Source: JAIBJN01 sp963748205 (GTDB taxonomy: Bacteria; Actinomycetota; Thermoleophilia; Gaiellales; Gaiellaceae). Taken from it: DNA of 64,000 bases. The DNA is taken from contig CAVVIB010000023.1 in assembly GCA_963748205.1 (NCBI GenBank), forward strand, positions 682,001-746,000, read 5' to 3'. This document shows positions 42,640 to 51,945 of the stretch, piece after piece; positions within the stretch are counted from its first letter, which is position 1; every line of letters begins with the position of its first letter. The notes beneath the pieces are model-generated. The model saw nothing but the letters and a program-made list of their open reading frames with translations, made no database searches and was not told where the DNA came from. The position numbers were made by a program, and so were the translations under genes.

Positions 42640-43747
42640 ATGGCCGAGAGGAGCGCGGTAGAGCGAGAGCTCACAGAGATCGGGACCCAGTTGGCCTGGG
42701 TCCGTGATTACCTTTGACCCCGAGGGTCTGAAGGCGCGGCTCGCCGAGCTCGAGGAGGCCATGGGCGCCCCGGGCTTCTGGGACGACCAGCGCAAGGCCG
42801 CCCGCATCTCCGCCGAGCACGCGCGGCTCTCACGCCGCCTCGAGCGCTACGACCAGCTCAGCCGTGAGGCCGAGGATCTCGGCGAGCTCGTGACGCTCGT
42901 CTCCGACGACGGCGAGCTCGACGAGGTCGAGCAGAGCGCGGTCGCCCTGCGCGGCCAGCTCGACCGCCTCCAGGAGGACTCTCTCTTCAGCGGCGACTAC
43001 GACGCGGGCGACGCCGTCGTCTCGATCCACGCCGGCACCGGCGGGACGGACGCGCAGGACTGGACGGAGATCCTGCTCCGCATGTACCTCCGCTGGGCCG
43101 ACGAGCGCGGCTTCAAGACGCAGCTCCTCGAGGTCTCGCCTGGGGAGGAGGCGGGGCTGAAGTCCGCGACCTTCACCGTCGAGGGCGAGAACGCCTACGG
43201 GACGCTGAAGGCCGAGCGCGGCGTCCACCGGCTCGTCCGCCTGTCGCCGTTCGACCAGGCGCACCGCCGCCACACCTCGTTCGCGCAGGTGATCGTGAGC
43301 CCGCTCGTCGACGACGACGTCGATCTCGAGATCGACGAGTCCGACCTGCGCATCGACACGTACCGCGCGAGCGGCGCCGGCGGCCAGCACGTGAACAAGA
43401 CGGATTCGGCCGTCCGGATCACGCACCTTCCGACCGGGATCGTCGTCCAGTGCCAGAACGAGCGCTCCCAGCTCTCGAACCGCCAGACCGCGATGCGGAT
43501 CCTCCGCAGCCGCCTGGCCGAGCACGAGCTCGAGCGCCGCGAGGAGGAGCTCGCCCGCGAGCGCGGGGAGGTGCTGGACACGGGCTTCGGGAGCCAGATC
43601 CGCAGCTACGTGCTCCATCCGTACCAGCTCGTGAAGGATCACCGCACGGACGTCGAAGAAGGAAACGCCCAAGCCGTCCTCGACGGGGATCTCGACCGTT
43701 TCATACGCGCGTACCTCCTAGCCCACGCCACTGGAGCTGTTGCCTGA
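42640..43747 (+). CDS. prfB: Peptide chain release factor 2, programmed +1 frameshift
   Basis: Two frames joined at the classical RF2 recoding site. The ATG at 42640 opens 25 codons ending ...WVRDYL in CTT TGA C (42712-42718); slipping +1 on CTT reads Asp from GAC and continues to 43747, giving 368 residues. The UGA is autoregulated: RF2 shortage promotes slippage. The body has the RF2 recognition motif SPF (LSPFDQAHRRH) and GGQ at 247-249, matching E. coli spacing. The Shine-Dalgarno-like AGGGGG found 3 nt upstream of the E. coli slip is not seen here. Translation from the GTG at 42704 would skip the control region and is rejected. Confidence 0.95.
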
Positions 43748-43843
43748 TGTTGTGCTGTAAGCCCACCGCCTCTTTCGGTACACTCGACTCCTTGCAGAGA
43801 CCCGACCGGTGCGCCTTCGGGACAGGCGCCCACGTATAGACCG

Positions 43844-44653
43844 GTGCAGGAAGCCGACCTCAAAGAGCAACTCGAACAGCCGGAAACGCCTGCCGCCGCA
43901 GTGAACGGCGAGGCGGCCGAGACCGCCTCGGCGGTCCTTCCGGACGAGCCCACGATGGGGCCCTCCGGCGCGCCGATGATCGTGTTCGAGGGCGTCACGA
44001 AGATCTACGACCCGAACGTCGTCGCGCTCCGCGACACGAGCTTCGTGATCGAGAAGGGCGAGTTCGTGTTCCTGGTCGGCCCCTCGGGCTCGGGCAAGTC
44101 CACGATCATGCGCCTGCTCCTCAAGGAGCTCGACCCGACCCGGGGGCGGATCATCGTCGGCGGCCGCGAGCTCGCGCGCCTGAAGGGCTCGAAGGTGCCG
44201 ATGCTGCGGCGCAACCTGGGCTGCGTCTTCCAGGACTTCAAGCTCCTCACCGACCGCACGGCGTACGAGAACGTCGCCTACGCGCTCAAGGTGCAGGGCG
44301 ATTCCAAGGCCCAGATCCGATCCAAGGTGCCAGAGATCATGGCTCTCGTCGGCCTCGGGGCGAAGATGAACAACCACCCGCACGAGCTGTCGGGCGGCGA
44401 ACAGCAGCGCGTCTCGATCGCGCGCGCGTTCGTCAACCACCCGCCGCTCCTCATCTGCGACGAGCCGACGGGGAACCTCGACCCCGACACCTCCGTCGGG
44501 ATCATGCAGCTCCTCTACCGCATCAACCGCACCGGCACCACGGTGGTCATGGCCACGCACGACCGCGAGATGGTCGACAAGATGCGCAAGCGCGTCATCG
44601 CCCTCGAGGACGGCGTCGTCATCCGGGACGAGCGTCGAGGTGGGTACGGCTAG
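43844..44653 (+). CDS. ftsE: Cell-division ABC ATPase FtsE
   Basis: 269 residues. ABC domain with Walker A GPSGSGKST, signature LSGGEQQRVSIARAF, Walker B LLICDEPTGNLD and H-loop ATHDRE. A 45-residue acidic N-terminal extension (KEQLEQPETPAAAVNGEAAE) precedes the usual FtsE start MIVFEGVTKIYDPN, so translation could start at the internal Met instead. FtsE with FtsX controls peptidoglycan hydrolases at the septum. ftsX follows 3 bp later. Confidence 0.93.
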   Translation: MQEADLKEQLEQPETPAAAVNGEAAETASAVLPDEPTMGPSGAPMIVFEGVTKIYDPNVVALRDTSFVIEKGEFVFLVGPSGSGKSTIMRLLLKELDPTRGRIIVGGRELARLKGSKVPMLRRNLGCVFQDFKLLTDRTAYENVAYALKVQGDSKAQIRSKVPEIMALVGLGAKMNNHPHELSGGEQQRVSIARAFVNHPPLLICDEPTGNLDPDTSVGIMQLLYRINRTGTTVVMATHDREMVDKMRKRVIALEDGVVIRDERRGGYG

Positions 44654-44656
44654 GAC

Positions 44657-45542
44657 GTGCGCGCCCGACTCTTCGTCACCGAGGCCTTCCGCTCCATCGC
44701 CGGGAACCTCTCCACGACGGTGGCGGCCGTCATGACCGTCCTGATCGGGATGTTCCTGCTCGGGCTCTTCATCGCCCTCGGAAGCTGGGTCATCTCGTGG
44801 ACGAACCACGTCAAGAAGGACCTGGTCGTCAACGTCTACTTCTGCACCAACGTCATCTGCGGCGAGGAGGCAACCCAGCAGGAGATGGACCAGGTGCGGG
44901 CGCAGCTCGCCAACAACCCGGACGTCAAGAGCATCGAGTTCGTCTCCAAGCAGGAGGCGCTCGAGGATATGCAGAAGCGCTTCCCCGAGCTGGCCGGCCA
45001 GCTTCCCCGGAACCCGCTGCCCGCCGCGTACAAGGTCATCCCGAACGACGCGGAGACCGTGCAAGACGATCGCGGGCACCCTCGACCCGGCGCCACCAGG
45101 GGTCGAGAAGGTCACCTACGGCGAGAAGAAAGCCGAGCGCGTGCTCCAGGTGGCGACGATCATCGGAGCGATCTTCTTAGTGGGGAGCGTGATCCTGCTG
45201 ATCGCGTCAACCATCCTGATCGCCAACACCATCCGCCTCTCGATCTTCTCGCGAAGACGTGAGATCGAGGTGATGAAGCTCGTCGGCGCGACGAACTGGT
45301 TCGTGCGCGCCCCCTTCATGCTCGAGGGCATCCTCTGCGGCCTGGCCGGATCCGTCTTCGCGGTCATTCTCCTGTTGATGGCGAAGGAGCTCGCGCTCCC
45401 AGGCATCATGGGTCGGGTGGAGAGCCCGAATGACATCAGCGCCTGGAGCTTCCCGGTCGTGGCCCTCATCCTCGTCGCAGTGAGCCTGCTCGTGGGAGCC
45501 GCGGGCTCGGGCATCACCATGCGGCGCTTCCTCAGGATCTGA
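44657..45542 (+). CDS. ftsX: Cell-division membrane protein FtsX (frameshifted near 45063)
   Basis: N-terminal part: cytoplasmic start, first helix (VAAVMTVLIGMFLLGLFIAL), extracellular loop with two cysteines (CTNVIC) and EFVSKQEALEDMQKRFPEL. The reading frame then breaks at GTGCAAGACG; deleting one C continues as TIAGTLDPAPPGVEKVTYG and three more helices (ATIIGAIFLVGSVILLIAST, MLEGILCGLAGSVFAVILLL, and a last one ending MRRFLRI). The joined product is 294 residues, the normal FtsX length, with the FtsX cluster EVMKLVGATNWFVRAPFM. Probably a sequence error. Confidence 0.88.
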
Positions 45543-45588
45543 CGCCGGTGCCGGCGGTCGGCCCCGCACGGCGAAGGGCGGGCGGCCT

Positions 45589-46771
45589 GTGAGACGGGCG
45601 GCCGGCTATTTCGCTGCGACCGCGGTCGTCATCGGGGCGTTCTTCCTCGGCTTCGTCCTCACGCAGTCGAGCGGAAACGCGAGCCAGGCAGCGACCCAGG
45701 GCAGCACCGACAGATCGGTCCGCCTGATCGACGAGGTGCGCGGCGAGCTGAACGCCTCCTACTACCGCTGGATCCATCCCGAGGTGCTCGCCCGCCCGAC
45801 GGTGGACGAGATCATCGAAGGGCTCGAGGACCCGCACACCGAGGTGCTCACGGCCTCCGAGTTCGAGAGCCTGCGCGACCGGACGGACGGCACGTACTCG
45901 GGCATCGGCCTCACGGTCGGCCCCTCGGCCGGCGGGCTCGTGGTCACGTCGGCCTATCCCGGCCCTGCCAAGTCCGCGGGGATCGAGCCCGGCGACGTCA
46001 TCGTCCGCATCGACGGCGCAGTCCTCGCCGACAAGCCGTTCGAGAGCGCGCTGACCCTGATCAAGGGGCGGCCGGGAACGGTGGTGAGGCTCCGAGTGCG
46101 GCGCCCTCCGAAGAAGGCGGCGTTCGACGTCGAGGTCGTGCGCAAGGAGATCGCAGTGCCGCCGATCAGCGCGCGGCTCCTGCAGGTGAAGAAGCAGAAG
46201 GTCGCCTACATCCGCATCTTCTCGTTCTCGGCCGATGCGGCCCACCAGGTGACGACGACCACCTCGCGCCTCGTCGAAAAGGGCGCCACGGGCGCGATCA
46301 TCGACCTCCGCGACAACCCCGGCGGCCTCCTCTCGCAGGCGGTCGACGTCGCGTCGATCTTCATCGCCGACGGTGCCGTGTGCCGCACGTCGGGCCTGCA
46401 CGAGGAGGAGCACACGTACCGTGTCACCGGCTTCCCGACGCATCCCGAAGCTCCCGCTCGTCGTCCTCGTGAACGGGGGCAGCGCGAGCGCCGCGGAGAT
46501 CGTGGCCGGCGCGCTCGTCGACCAGGACCGCGCCACCCTCGTCGGGCAGCGTACGTTCGGCAAGGCCTCGGTGCAGACCGTGGCGCCGCTCCTGAACGGG
46601 AGGGCGCTCAAGCTCACGACCGCGAAGTACGTCACGCCGGCGGGCGCGGACATCACGGGTGTGGGCCTGCACCCCTCCGTGGAGGCGGTCGACGATCCGA
46701 TCACCGCCGAGCGCGACGAGGCGATCCAGATCGCCCGCCAGACGCTCTTCCAGACGCTCCGCGGGGGATAG
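45589..46771 (+). CDS. ctpA: C-terminal processing protease, S41 family (frameshifted near 46448)
   Basis: 393 residues after removing one G in CATCCCGAAGCTC. Signal anchor AAGYFAATAVVIGAFFLGFV, a short helical domain, a PDZ domain (about 95-180, GIGLTVGPSAGGLVVTSAYP), then the S41 core with VAYIRIFSFS, DLRDNPGGLLSQAV, the catalytic serine in LVNGGSASAAEIVAGAL and lysine in GQRTFGKASVQT. Cleaves the C-terminal ends of exported or periplasmic proteins. It follows ftsX and abuts rnr, a common arrangement after ftsEX. Confidence 0.9.
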
Positions 46772-48452
46772 ATGACGGAGCACCTCGTTGCCGAGCTTGC
46801 GCGTCGGGGCAAGCTCCTGGTCGGCGAGCCGTACTTCGAGGGTGGCGTGCCGATCGTCGTCGACCGCAAGGGCGCGGGCGACGCCTCGCCGGGCGACCTG
46901 GCCGTCCTGCGGCTCGGGCGCGGCCGCGCGCGGGTCGAGGAGGTTCTCGGTGCGGCGAGCAACATCGAGGCGGTGCTCGAAGGTCTCCTGTGGCACCTCG
47001 GCGTGCGCAGGCCGCATGCTCCCCTGCCGCCGCTTCCGCCGGAGAACGAGCCCGACCGTGTCGACCTCAGCCACCTCTTCACCTTCACGATCGACCCCGA
47101 CGAGGCGAAGGACTTCGACGACGCGCTGAGCCTCCAGCGCGACGAGGACGGCGTCCGTGCCTGGGTGCACATCGCGGATGTGTCCGCCTACATCCCCGCC
47201 GGCTCTCCGCTCGACCACGACGCGGGCGAGCGCGGCTTCTCCGTCTACGTGCCGGGCCGCGTCGAGCCGATGCTGCCCGAGGAGCTCTCGAACGACGCCT
47301 GCAGCCTGCGACCCCACGTCGAGCGGCGCTGCGTCACGGTCGAGATCCCCTTCGACCGTGATCTCGCTCCCCGCGAGGCGCGCTTCTACCGCAGCCGCAT
47401 CGTCAGCCGGGAGCGCCTGACCTACGGCCACGCCCAGGCGATCCTGGCCGGGCACGAGCGGGCGAGCGACGAGCTGACCGAGTCCCTCACGGCTGGCCGA
47501 GGAGGTGACGACGGCGCTTCGCAAGCGCCGCTACGCGCGAGGAGCGCTTCGCATCGAGACGGGCGAGGTCACCTTCGCCTTCGACGGCGAGGGTGGGGTC
47601 GAGCGAGCCTGGATGGAGACCGAGCCGCTCGCGCACATGCTCGTCGAGGAGCTCATGATCGCGGCCAACGAGGCCGTCGCGCAGCTGCTCGCAGGCCGCG
47701 ACCGCGAGGCCGTCTACCGCGTCCACGAGCAGCCCGACCCACAGTCGGTCGAGCTCCTCCTCGCCAAGCTCGCCGAGCTCGAGATCCCGACGCCGCCCGC
47801 GCCGGAGAACCTTCGGCCGGGGGACGCCGCCGGGCTCGCTGCGCGGGTGAGCGCGTCGGTCACTCGCTACGTCGAGCAGTCCGGGCGGGGACGCGAGGCC
47901 TTCCCGCCGCTCGTCCTCCGCGCGCTCAAGCAGGCGCGCTACGACCCCCGCAATCTCGGCCACTCGGGCCTCGCCAGCCGCGCGTACTGCCATTTCACGT
48001 CCCCGATCCGCCGGTACCCGGATCTCCTCTGCCACCGCGCGCTCCTGCGCGAGCTCGGCGTGCTCGACGTCGAGCTGCCGGACGACCTCTCGGAGGTCTC
48101 CGAGTGGACGTCGGTCCGCGAGCGCGAGGCCGCGCAGGTCGAGTACACGGCCGACGAGCTCTGCCTGGCATGGCTCCTCGAGCGCCGGCTCTTCGAGGAC
48201 GGCTGGGAGGCGACCTTCGACGGAGAGATCGTCGGCGCGATCGGCTCGGGCATCTTCGTCCGCTTCGACGGCGTCTTCGAGGGCTACGTGCCCGCGCGGC
48301 GCCTCCCGGGCGACTACTTCGAGCTCAACCCCCTCGGCACGGCCCTCGTCGGCCGCCGCGGAGGCTTCTCCTACCGCCTCGGCGACCCGATCGAGGTGCG
48401 CGTCGCGGACATCCGCCGGTGGGAGGGCAAGGTCGAGCTCGCACCCGCGTGA
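46772..48452 (+). CDS. rnr: RNase II/RNase R family exoribonuclease (frameshifted near 47492)
   Basis: 3'-5' exoribonuclease. The first frame holds the RNB-domain entry with catalytic aspartates FTIDPDEAKDFDDALS and VHIADVSAYI; the second resumes at RLAEEVTTALRKRRYARGAL and includes AYCHFTSPIRRYPDLLCHR and a C-terminal S1 domain. Removing one A in CTCACGGCTGG joins them into 559 residues. The N-terminal cold-shock domains are short, so it is a compact member. RNase R degrades tmRNA-tagged faulty messages, and smpB and ssrA follow. The ATG directly abuts the ctpA stop. Confidence 0.9.
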
Positions 48453-48604
48453 CCCACTCGGAAATATTTTGCCGCTCTTTGCGAAGAAAGGTTGCTCGAG
48501 TCCCTTGCGCAGGGTTGCCTGTCCCTTTAGGTTGCCGCTTGCGCCGAGCACGGAGCGCGAGTAGACCGAAGCTTCACCGGTAGACCGTACGCGGAAGCGG
48601 AAGG

Positions 48605-48652
48605 TTCGCCGGGGAAGTGGACGAAAGCGCAACCGGCTCGGCGAATTTTTTT
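48605..48652 (+). terminator. Terminator between rnr and smpB
   Basis: TTCGCCG (48605-48611) pairs with CGGCGAA (48639-48645) and is followed by seven T. The long loop can form an inner CCGG pair. It ends 17 bp before the smpB start, so smpB must be transcribed either by read-through or from a promoter inside the upstream 200 bp. Confidence 0.6.
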
Positions 48653-48669
48653 GGTCCAATGCAGGTGAC

Positions 48670-49131
48670 ATGGCCGCAGGGACCAAGCTGATCGCCGAGA
48701 ACCGTCGTGCCCGGCACGACTACCACCTCCTCGACCGCTACGAGGCGGGCCTTGCGCTGACCGGCACGGAGGTCAAGTCGCTGCGCAACGGGAAGGTCAC
48801 GATCCAGAGGGCGTTCGGGGACATTCGCGACGGTGAGCTCTTCCTCGTCGGCGCGCACATCGACGAGTACACGCAGGGCAACATCGCGAACCACGATCCC
48901 GACCGCGAGCGCAAGCTGCTCCTGCATCGGCGGGAGATCGACCAGCTTCTCGGCAAGATGCAGGAGAAGGGCCTGACCCTCGTCCCGACGAAGATCTACT
49001 GGAAGGACGGTCGCGCCAAGGTCGAGCTCGCCCTCGCCCGCGGGAAGGACGTGCGCGACAAGCGGCGCACCATCGCCGACCGCGACGCCAAGCGTCAGAT
49101 CGAGCGCGCGCTCAAGAGCCGCTCCCGGTAA
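48670..49131 (+). CDS. smpB: tmRNA-binding protein SmpB
   Basis: 153 residues, standard SmpB length. Family motifs: NRRARHDYHLLDRYEAGLAL, TGTEVKSLRNGKV, FLVGAHIDEYTQGNIANHDP, RKLLLHRREIDQL, and the basic tail ending in KSRSR. Binds the tRNA-like part of tmRNA and rescues stalled ribosomes. The partner RNA ssrA lies 1.75 kb downstream. The 217-bp upstream gap contains a terminator and three GGTTGC repeats but no obvious gene. Confidence 0.96.
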   Translation: MAAGTKLIAENRRARHDYHLLDRYEAGLALTGTEVKSLRNGKVTIQRAFGDIRDGELFLVGAHIDEYTQGNIANHDPDRERKLLLHRREIDQLLGKMQEKGLTLVPTKIYWKDGRAKVELALARGKDVRDKRRTIADRDAKRQIERALKSRSR

Positions 49132-49525
49132 ACCAACCGCGCCAGAGCACGGCCGCGTGGATGATCGCGGCGGCGGCAAGGAACCCCGCCACCGACCAGA
49201 GCCCGATCTCGCCGTGGGTGTCGAGCTCCGTGTCGCCGAAGAGGAGCCACACCGCCAGGACGACCGCCGCGATCGTGCTCCCGATCGCCGCCGCGAACGT
49301 GACGGCCGCCTCCGCGGGCGAGCCGGCCAGTGCCCACTCGAGGATCGCGAACGCCACGAGCGCCGCGCCGAGCAGCTGCGCGTAGAACGGCGGCTCCGGC
49401 ACGGGGAGCCCCAGGAGCTCGTAGAGCCGGTCCCAGGTCGCGGCGAGCAGGAACACGGCCAGGGCGGCGTTCGAGAGCGCGTCCACGCGCAGCACGAGCG
49501 CCTGGCTGAGCCGGAGATCCCGCAT
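49112..49525 (-). CDS. Small integral membrane protein
   Basis: 137 residues from the ATG at 49525 (MRDLRLSQALVLRVDALSNA). Four probable helices: ALAVFLLAATWDRLYELL, AQLLGAALVAFAILEWALAG, AAVTFAAAIGSTIAAVVLAV and SVAGFLAAAAIIHAAVLW. No family recognised with certainty. It converges with smpB and overlaps its last 20 bases, and is divergent from glpQ. Upstream in-frame Met codons would overlap the glpQ start and are not used. Confidence 0.65.
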   Translation of the reverse strand: MRDLRLSQALVLRVDALSNAALAVFLLAATWDRLYELLGLPVPEPPFYAQLLGAALVAFAILEWALAGSPAEAAVTFAAAIGSTIAAVVLAVWLLFGDTELDTHGEIGLWSVAGFLAAAAIIHAAVLWRGWFTGSGS

Positions 49526-49559
49526 CCCGGAGCATGATTCCAGTCTCGGGGTCGCCGCC

Positions 49560-49589
49560 TTGCGTCGAGCGGATACCGGCAAGTAGGTT
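49560..49589 (+). promoter_or_regulatory. Candidate glpQ promoter
   Basis: TTGCGT (49560-49565), 18-bp spacer, TAGGTT (49584-49589); 31 bp before the glpQ ATG at 49621, which has GGAGGAGG in front. Confidence 0.4.
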
Positions 49590-49620
49590 CGCGCCACACC
49601 GACCGGAGGAGGCTCTCGCC

Positions 49621-50817
49621 ATGAGAACCGCACGCAAGGCATGGATTTCGGCGTTCGTGGGGGTGGGGGTGCTCCTCCTCGCGGTCCCGGTCGTCTCGGC
49701 GCTCGGCGGCGGGGGAGGCCGCGAAGAGTCGCCGCTCGTGATCGGCCACCGCGGCGCGGCCGGCTACCTCCCCGACCACACGCTGGAGGGGTACGAGCTG
49801 GCGATCAAGCTCGGCGCCGACTACATCGAGCCGGACCTCGTGGCCACGAAGGACGGGCATCTGATCGCCCGGCACGAGCCGAACATCACCACCACGACCG
49901 ACGTGCGGAGCCATCCCGAGTTCGCGAGCCGAGAGACGACAAAGGTCGTCGACGGCGTCGCCGAGACCGGCTGGTTCGCCTCCGACTTCACCCTCAAGGA
50001 GATCAAGACGCTGCGGGCGATCCAACCTCTCTCCGAGCGGCCGCAGCAGTTCAACGGCCGGTTCGAGATCCCAACACTCGTCGAGGTCATCGACCTGGCC
50101 AAGCGCTGGTCGAAGAAGCTCGACCGGCAGATCGGCGTCTACCCCGAGACCAAGCATCCGACATACCACGCCGGCCTCGGTCTCCCGCTCGAGGAGCGGC
50201 TCGTGAAGGTGCTGCGACGCGAGGGCTGGAGCAACCGCCGGGCGCCCGTGTTCATCCAGTCCTTCGAGCAGTCGAACCTGAAGCTCCTCAACAAGCTGAC
50301 GGACGTGCGCCTCGTCCAGCTCGTGGACGCCAACGACGTCGCCCCCGACGGGACGATCACCTACGCGCCGCCGTTCGACCGCCCGTACGACTGGACGGTC
50401 TCGGGGAACCCCGTGCTCCAGAGCCGCACCTTCGGCTTCTTCACGACCGACGCCGGCCTCGAGGAGATCAGCAAGTACGCCGACGGCATCGGCCCCTGGA
50501 AGCCGTACATCGTCAGCTCGCGGGCGATCGCCCTGAACCCGGACGGAACCGTGGCCGACGCGAACGGCGACGGAGTCGTGGACGAGAGGGACCGCACGCT
50601 CCTGCCGCCGACGGACCTCGTCGAGCGCGCCCACGAGCACGGGCTCCTGATCCACACGTGGACGTTCCGGAACGAGCAGCGCCGGCTGACGAGCGACTTC
50701 GGCGGCAACCCCGTCAACGAGTACCTGCTCTTCTACCGCCTCGGTGTCGACGGGCTCTTCTCTGACTTCCCGGACACCGCGTTCACGTCGCGCGAGCTGT
50801 TCCGGCTGGAGGACTAG
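49621..50817 (+). CDS. glpQ: Exported glycerophosphodiester phosphodiesterase
   Basis: Hydrolyses glycerophosphodiesters to glycerol-3-phosphate and an alcohol. 398 residues from the ATG at 49621 (RBS CGGAGGAGG). N-terminal signal segment AFVGVGVLLLAVPVVSALGG; then the PI-PLC-like barrel with the catalytic His in VIGHRGAAGYLPDHTLEGYE, metal ligands IEPDLVATKDGHLIARHE, and HTWTFRNEQRRLT. The long form with an N-terminal signal matches exported GlpQ rather than cytosolic UgpQ. A stable hairpin and the ssrA promoter follow. Confidence 0.9.
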   Translation: MRTARKAWISAFVGVGVLLLAVPVVSALGGGGGREESPLVIGHRGAAGYLPDHTLEGYELAIKLGADYIEPDLVATKDGHLIARHEPNITTTTDVRSHPEFASRETTKVVDGVAETGWFASDFTLKEIKTLRAIQPLSERPQQFNGRFEIPTLVEVIDLAKRWSKKLDRQIGVYPETKHPTYHAGLGLPLEERLVKVLRREGWSNRRAPVFIQSFEQSNLKLLNKLTDVRLVQLVDANDVAPDGTITYAPPFDRPYDWTVSGNPVLQSRTFGFFTTDAGLEEISKYADGIGPWKPYIVSSRAIALNPDGTVADANGDGVVDERDRTLLPPTDLVERAHEHGLLIHTWTFRNEQRRLTSDFGGNPVNEYLLFYRLGVDGLFSDFPDTAFTSRELFRLED

Positions 50818-50827
50818 CCGTCTCAGC

Positions 50828-50864
50828 GCTCCCGGGGCGCCGTGGGGGACGGCGCTCCGGGAGC
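50828..50864 (+). terminator. glpQ terminator hairpin
   Basis: 16-base arms GCTCCCGGGGCGCCGT / ACGGCGCTCCGGGAGC with one mismatch and a GGGGG-type loop, directly followed by the ssrA -10 box. It insulates ssrA from glpQ read-through. Confidence 0.65.
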
Positions 50865-50870
50865 TATAAT
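50865..50870 (+). promoter_or_regulatory. ssrA: ssrA promoter -10 box
   Basis: Consensus TATAAT ending 10 bp before the mature tmRNA 5' end. The -35 region falls in the glpQ terminator and is not recognisable. Confidence 0.6.
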
Positions 50871-50880
50871 TCAGATCTCT

Positions 50881-51241
50881 GGGGGCGATCCGGTTTCGAC
50901 GGGGTCGGTTCTCCGGAAGAGCTGCAAGCCGAGGTCCCCGGTTGGCCTCGTAAAACAACCGGGAACAAAGTAAGTGCGGATCGCAACGAACTCGCACTGG
51001 CTGCCTAACTAGGCAACCCGTCGGCTCCGGTCTCGGCCCGTGGATCGGAAACCCGGCGTCAGAAAACGGGCTCGCTGCCAAAGGAGCGCTGATCGCCCGA
51101 GGCGGGACTCTTCAGGATCGGCTAGCCAAGCGGTAGGTTCGCCGGCCCACCGGCCGCGAGGCGAAATCCAAGGGACGGCTGTGCTTGGAGAGGCTCTTCA
51201 CGGTGCGACTTCGGACGCGGGTTCGATTCCCGCCGCCTCCA
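50881..51241 (+). ncRNA. ssrA: Transfer-messenger RNA
   Basis: Starts GGGGGCGATCCGGTTTCGAC and ends with a tRNA-like T arm GGTTCGATTCC and CGCCTCC; the 5' GGGGGCG pairs with the 3' CGCCTCC to form the acceptor stem. CCA is not encoded. The tag frame starts at GCG 50976 and reads ADRNELALAA then TAA (51006-51008), so rescued proteins would carry Ala plus ADRNELALAA, ending in the usual LAA degron. Acts with SmpB. The last 19 bases are the attachment site of the downstream island. Confidence 0.93.
51216..51241 (+). repeat. attL: tmRNA 3' end copy
   Basis: CGCGGGT plus TCGATTCCCGCCGCCTCCA (51223-51241). The 19-bp part recurs exactly at 56160-56178, and the CGCGGGT prefix also recurs with one T missing. 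It overlaps the functional ssrA 3' end. Confidence 0.75.
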
Positions 51242-51293
51242 TACTCCCCGCAAATGCGGGTTTCCGGTCGGAACGATTCCAGGGTGCAATCCG

Positions 51294-51560
51294 TTAGTCC
51301 TCCTCGATCGCTTCGAGCGCGGCCTGAGGTCGGTCGTGTCGAGGTGGGCGTAGATATTCGCGGTCGTGCCGATGTCGGCGTGGCCGGCGAGCATCTGGGC
51401 AAGCTTGAGATTGCTGCTGCGGCGCAGGAACTCCGTGATCGTCGTGTGCCTCGCTTGGTGCATCGGCCTGTGCGCGAGGCCTGACCGCTTCATGTAGCTA
51501 ACCCACATCGGTGCATAGCCGTCGATGCGGGCGCGAACGGTCATCCCAGATCGTTGCGAG
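51294..51560 (-). pseudogene. Tyrosine recombinase C-terminal remnant
   Basis: About 90 residues of a phage-type integrase: a Met-rich lead-in (YAPMWVSYMKRSGLAHRP), the HxxR box MHQARHTTITEF, then LKLAQMLAGHADIGTTANIY with the second His and the catalytic Tyr. The N-terminal DNA-binding domains, the first catalytic Arg and the Lys are gone. A missing base near 51337 would restore a natural end (AALEAIEED, stop at 51294). It cannot be active. Confidence 0.75.
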
Positions 51561-51738
51561 CGGCCCGCCGTGACCCACGTTTTCGCCAAGGGCGAGAAGG
51601 TGACTGCCGACCATCCCGCCTGTCAGCAACCCACGGGCTCATCACCCCGTTAGCGAGTCTCAAGCATGGTGCGACTCGTTGCCTCAGGCAGCATCGTTCG
51701 ATGATGTGTCGTCCGTTTCGCGGGGATTCGGAGCGGGG

Positions 51739-51945
51739 ATGCAATCGTCGATGGCAGGCATGGCAGGAGTCGCGGTCGCAATGATGGGATTCGCGGGACT
51801 CGGGATTCCTCTCACGATGCTCGAACCGCGTGCAGGCTTCATCGCCGCGGCGGCTGTTGTCGTGCTCGGCGGGGGAGGCGTTGCCTGTCTGCTGTTCGAG
51901 CTTGCTACCCGGCGAACGGCAACACGACCAAGGAGGCTACGGTGA
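51739..51945 (+). CDS. Small two-helix membrane protein
   Basis: 68 residues from the ATG at 51739 (preceded by GGAGCGGGG). Two hydrophobic stretches: AGVAVAMMGFAGLGIPLTML and GFIAAAAVVVLGGGGVACLL, with a basic C-terminal tail. Its stop overlaps the start of the next gene, so the pair is coupled. No family recognised. Confidence 0.5.
   Translation: MQSSMAGMAGVAVAMMGFAGLGIPLTMLEPRAGFIAAAAVVVLGGGGVACLLFELATRRTATRPRRLR

Noticed and set aside
42704..43747. prfB starting at the internal GTG 42704
   Set aside because: The 25-codon leader and CTTTGAC slip site give a better N-terminus and the standard RF2 length.
48574..51081. 835-residue minus-strand open frame
   Set aside because: Crosses smpB, glpQ and ssrA in antisense; part of its sequence mirrors the small membrane protein only by frame coincidence.
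51112..51402. 96-residue minus-strand protein reading GGGGNRTRV through the tmRNA 3' end
   Set aside because: It is the reverse complement of ssrA, a common false gene call; the real minus-strand gene is the integrase remnant in another frame.
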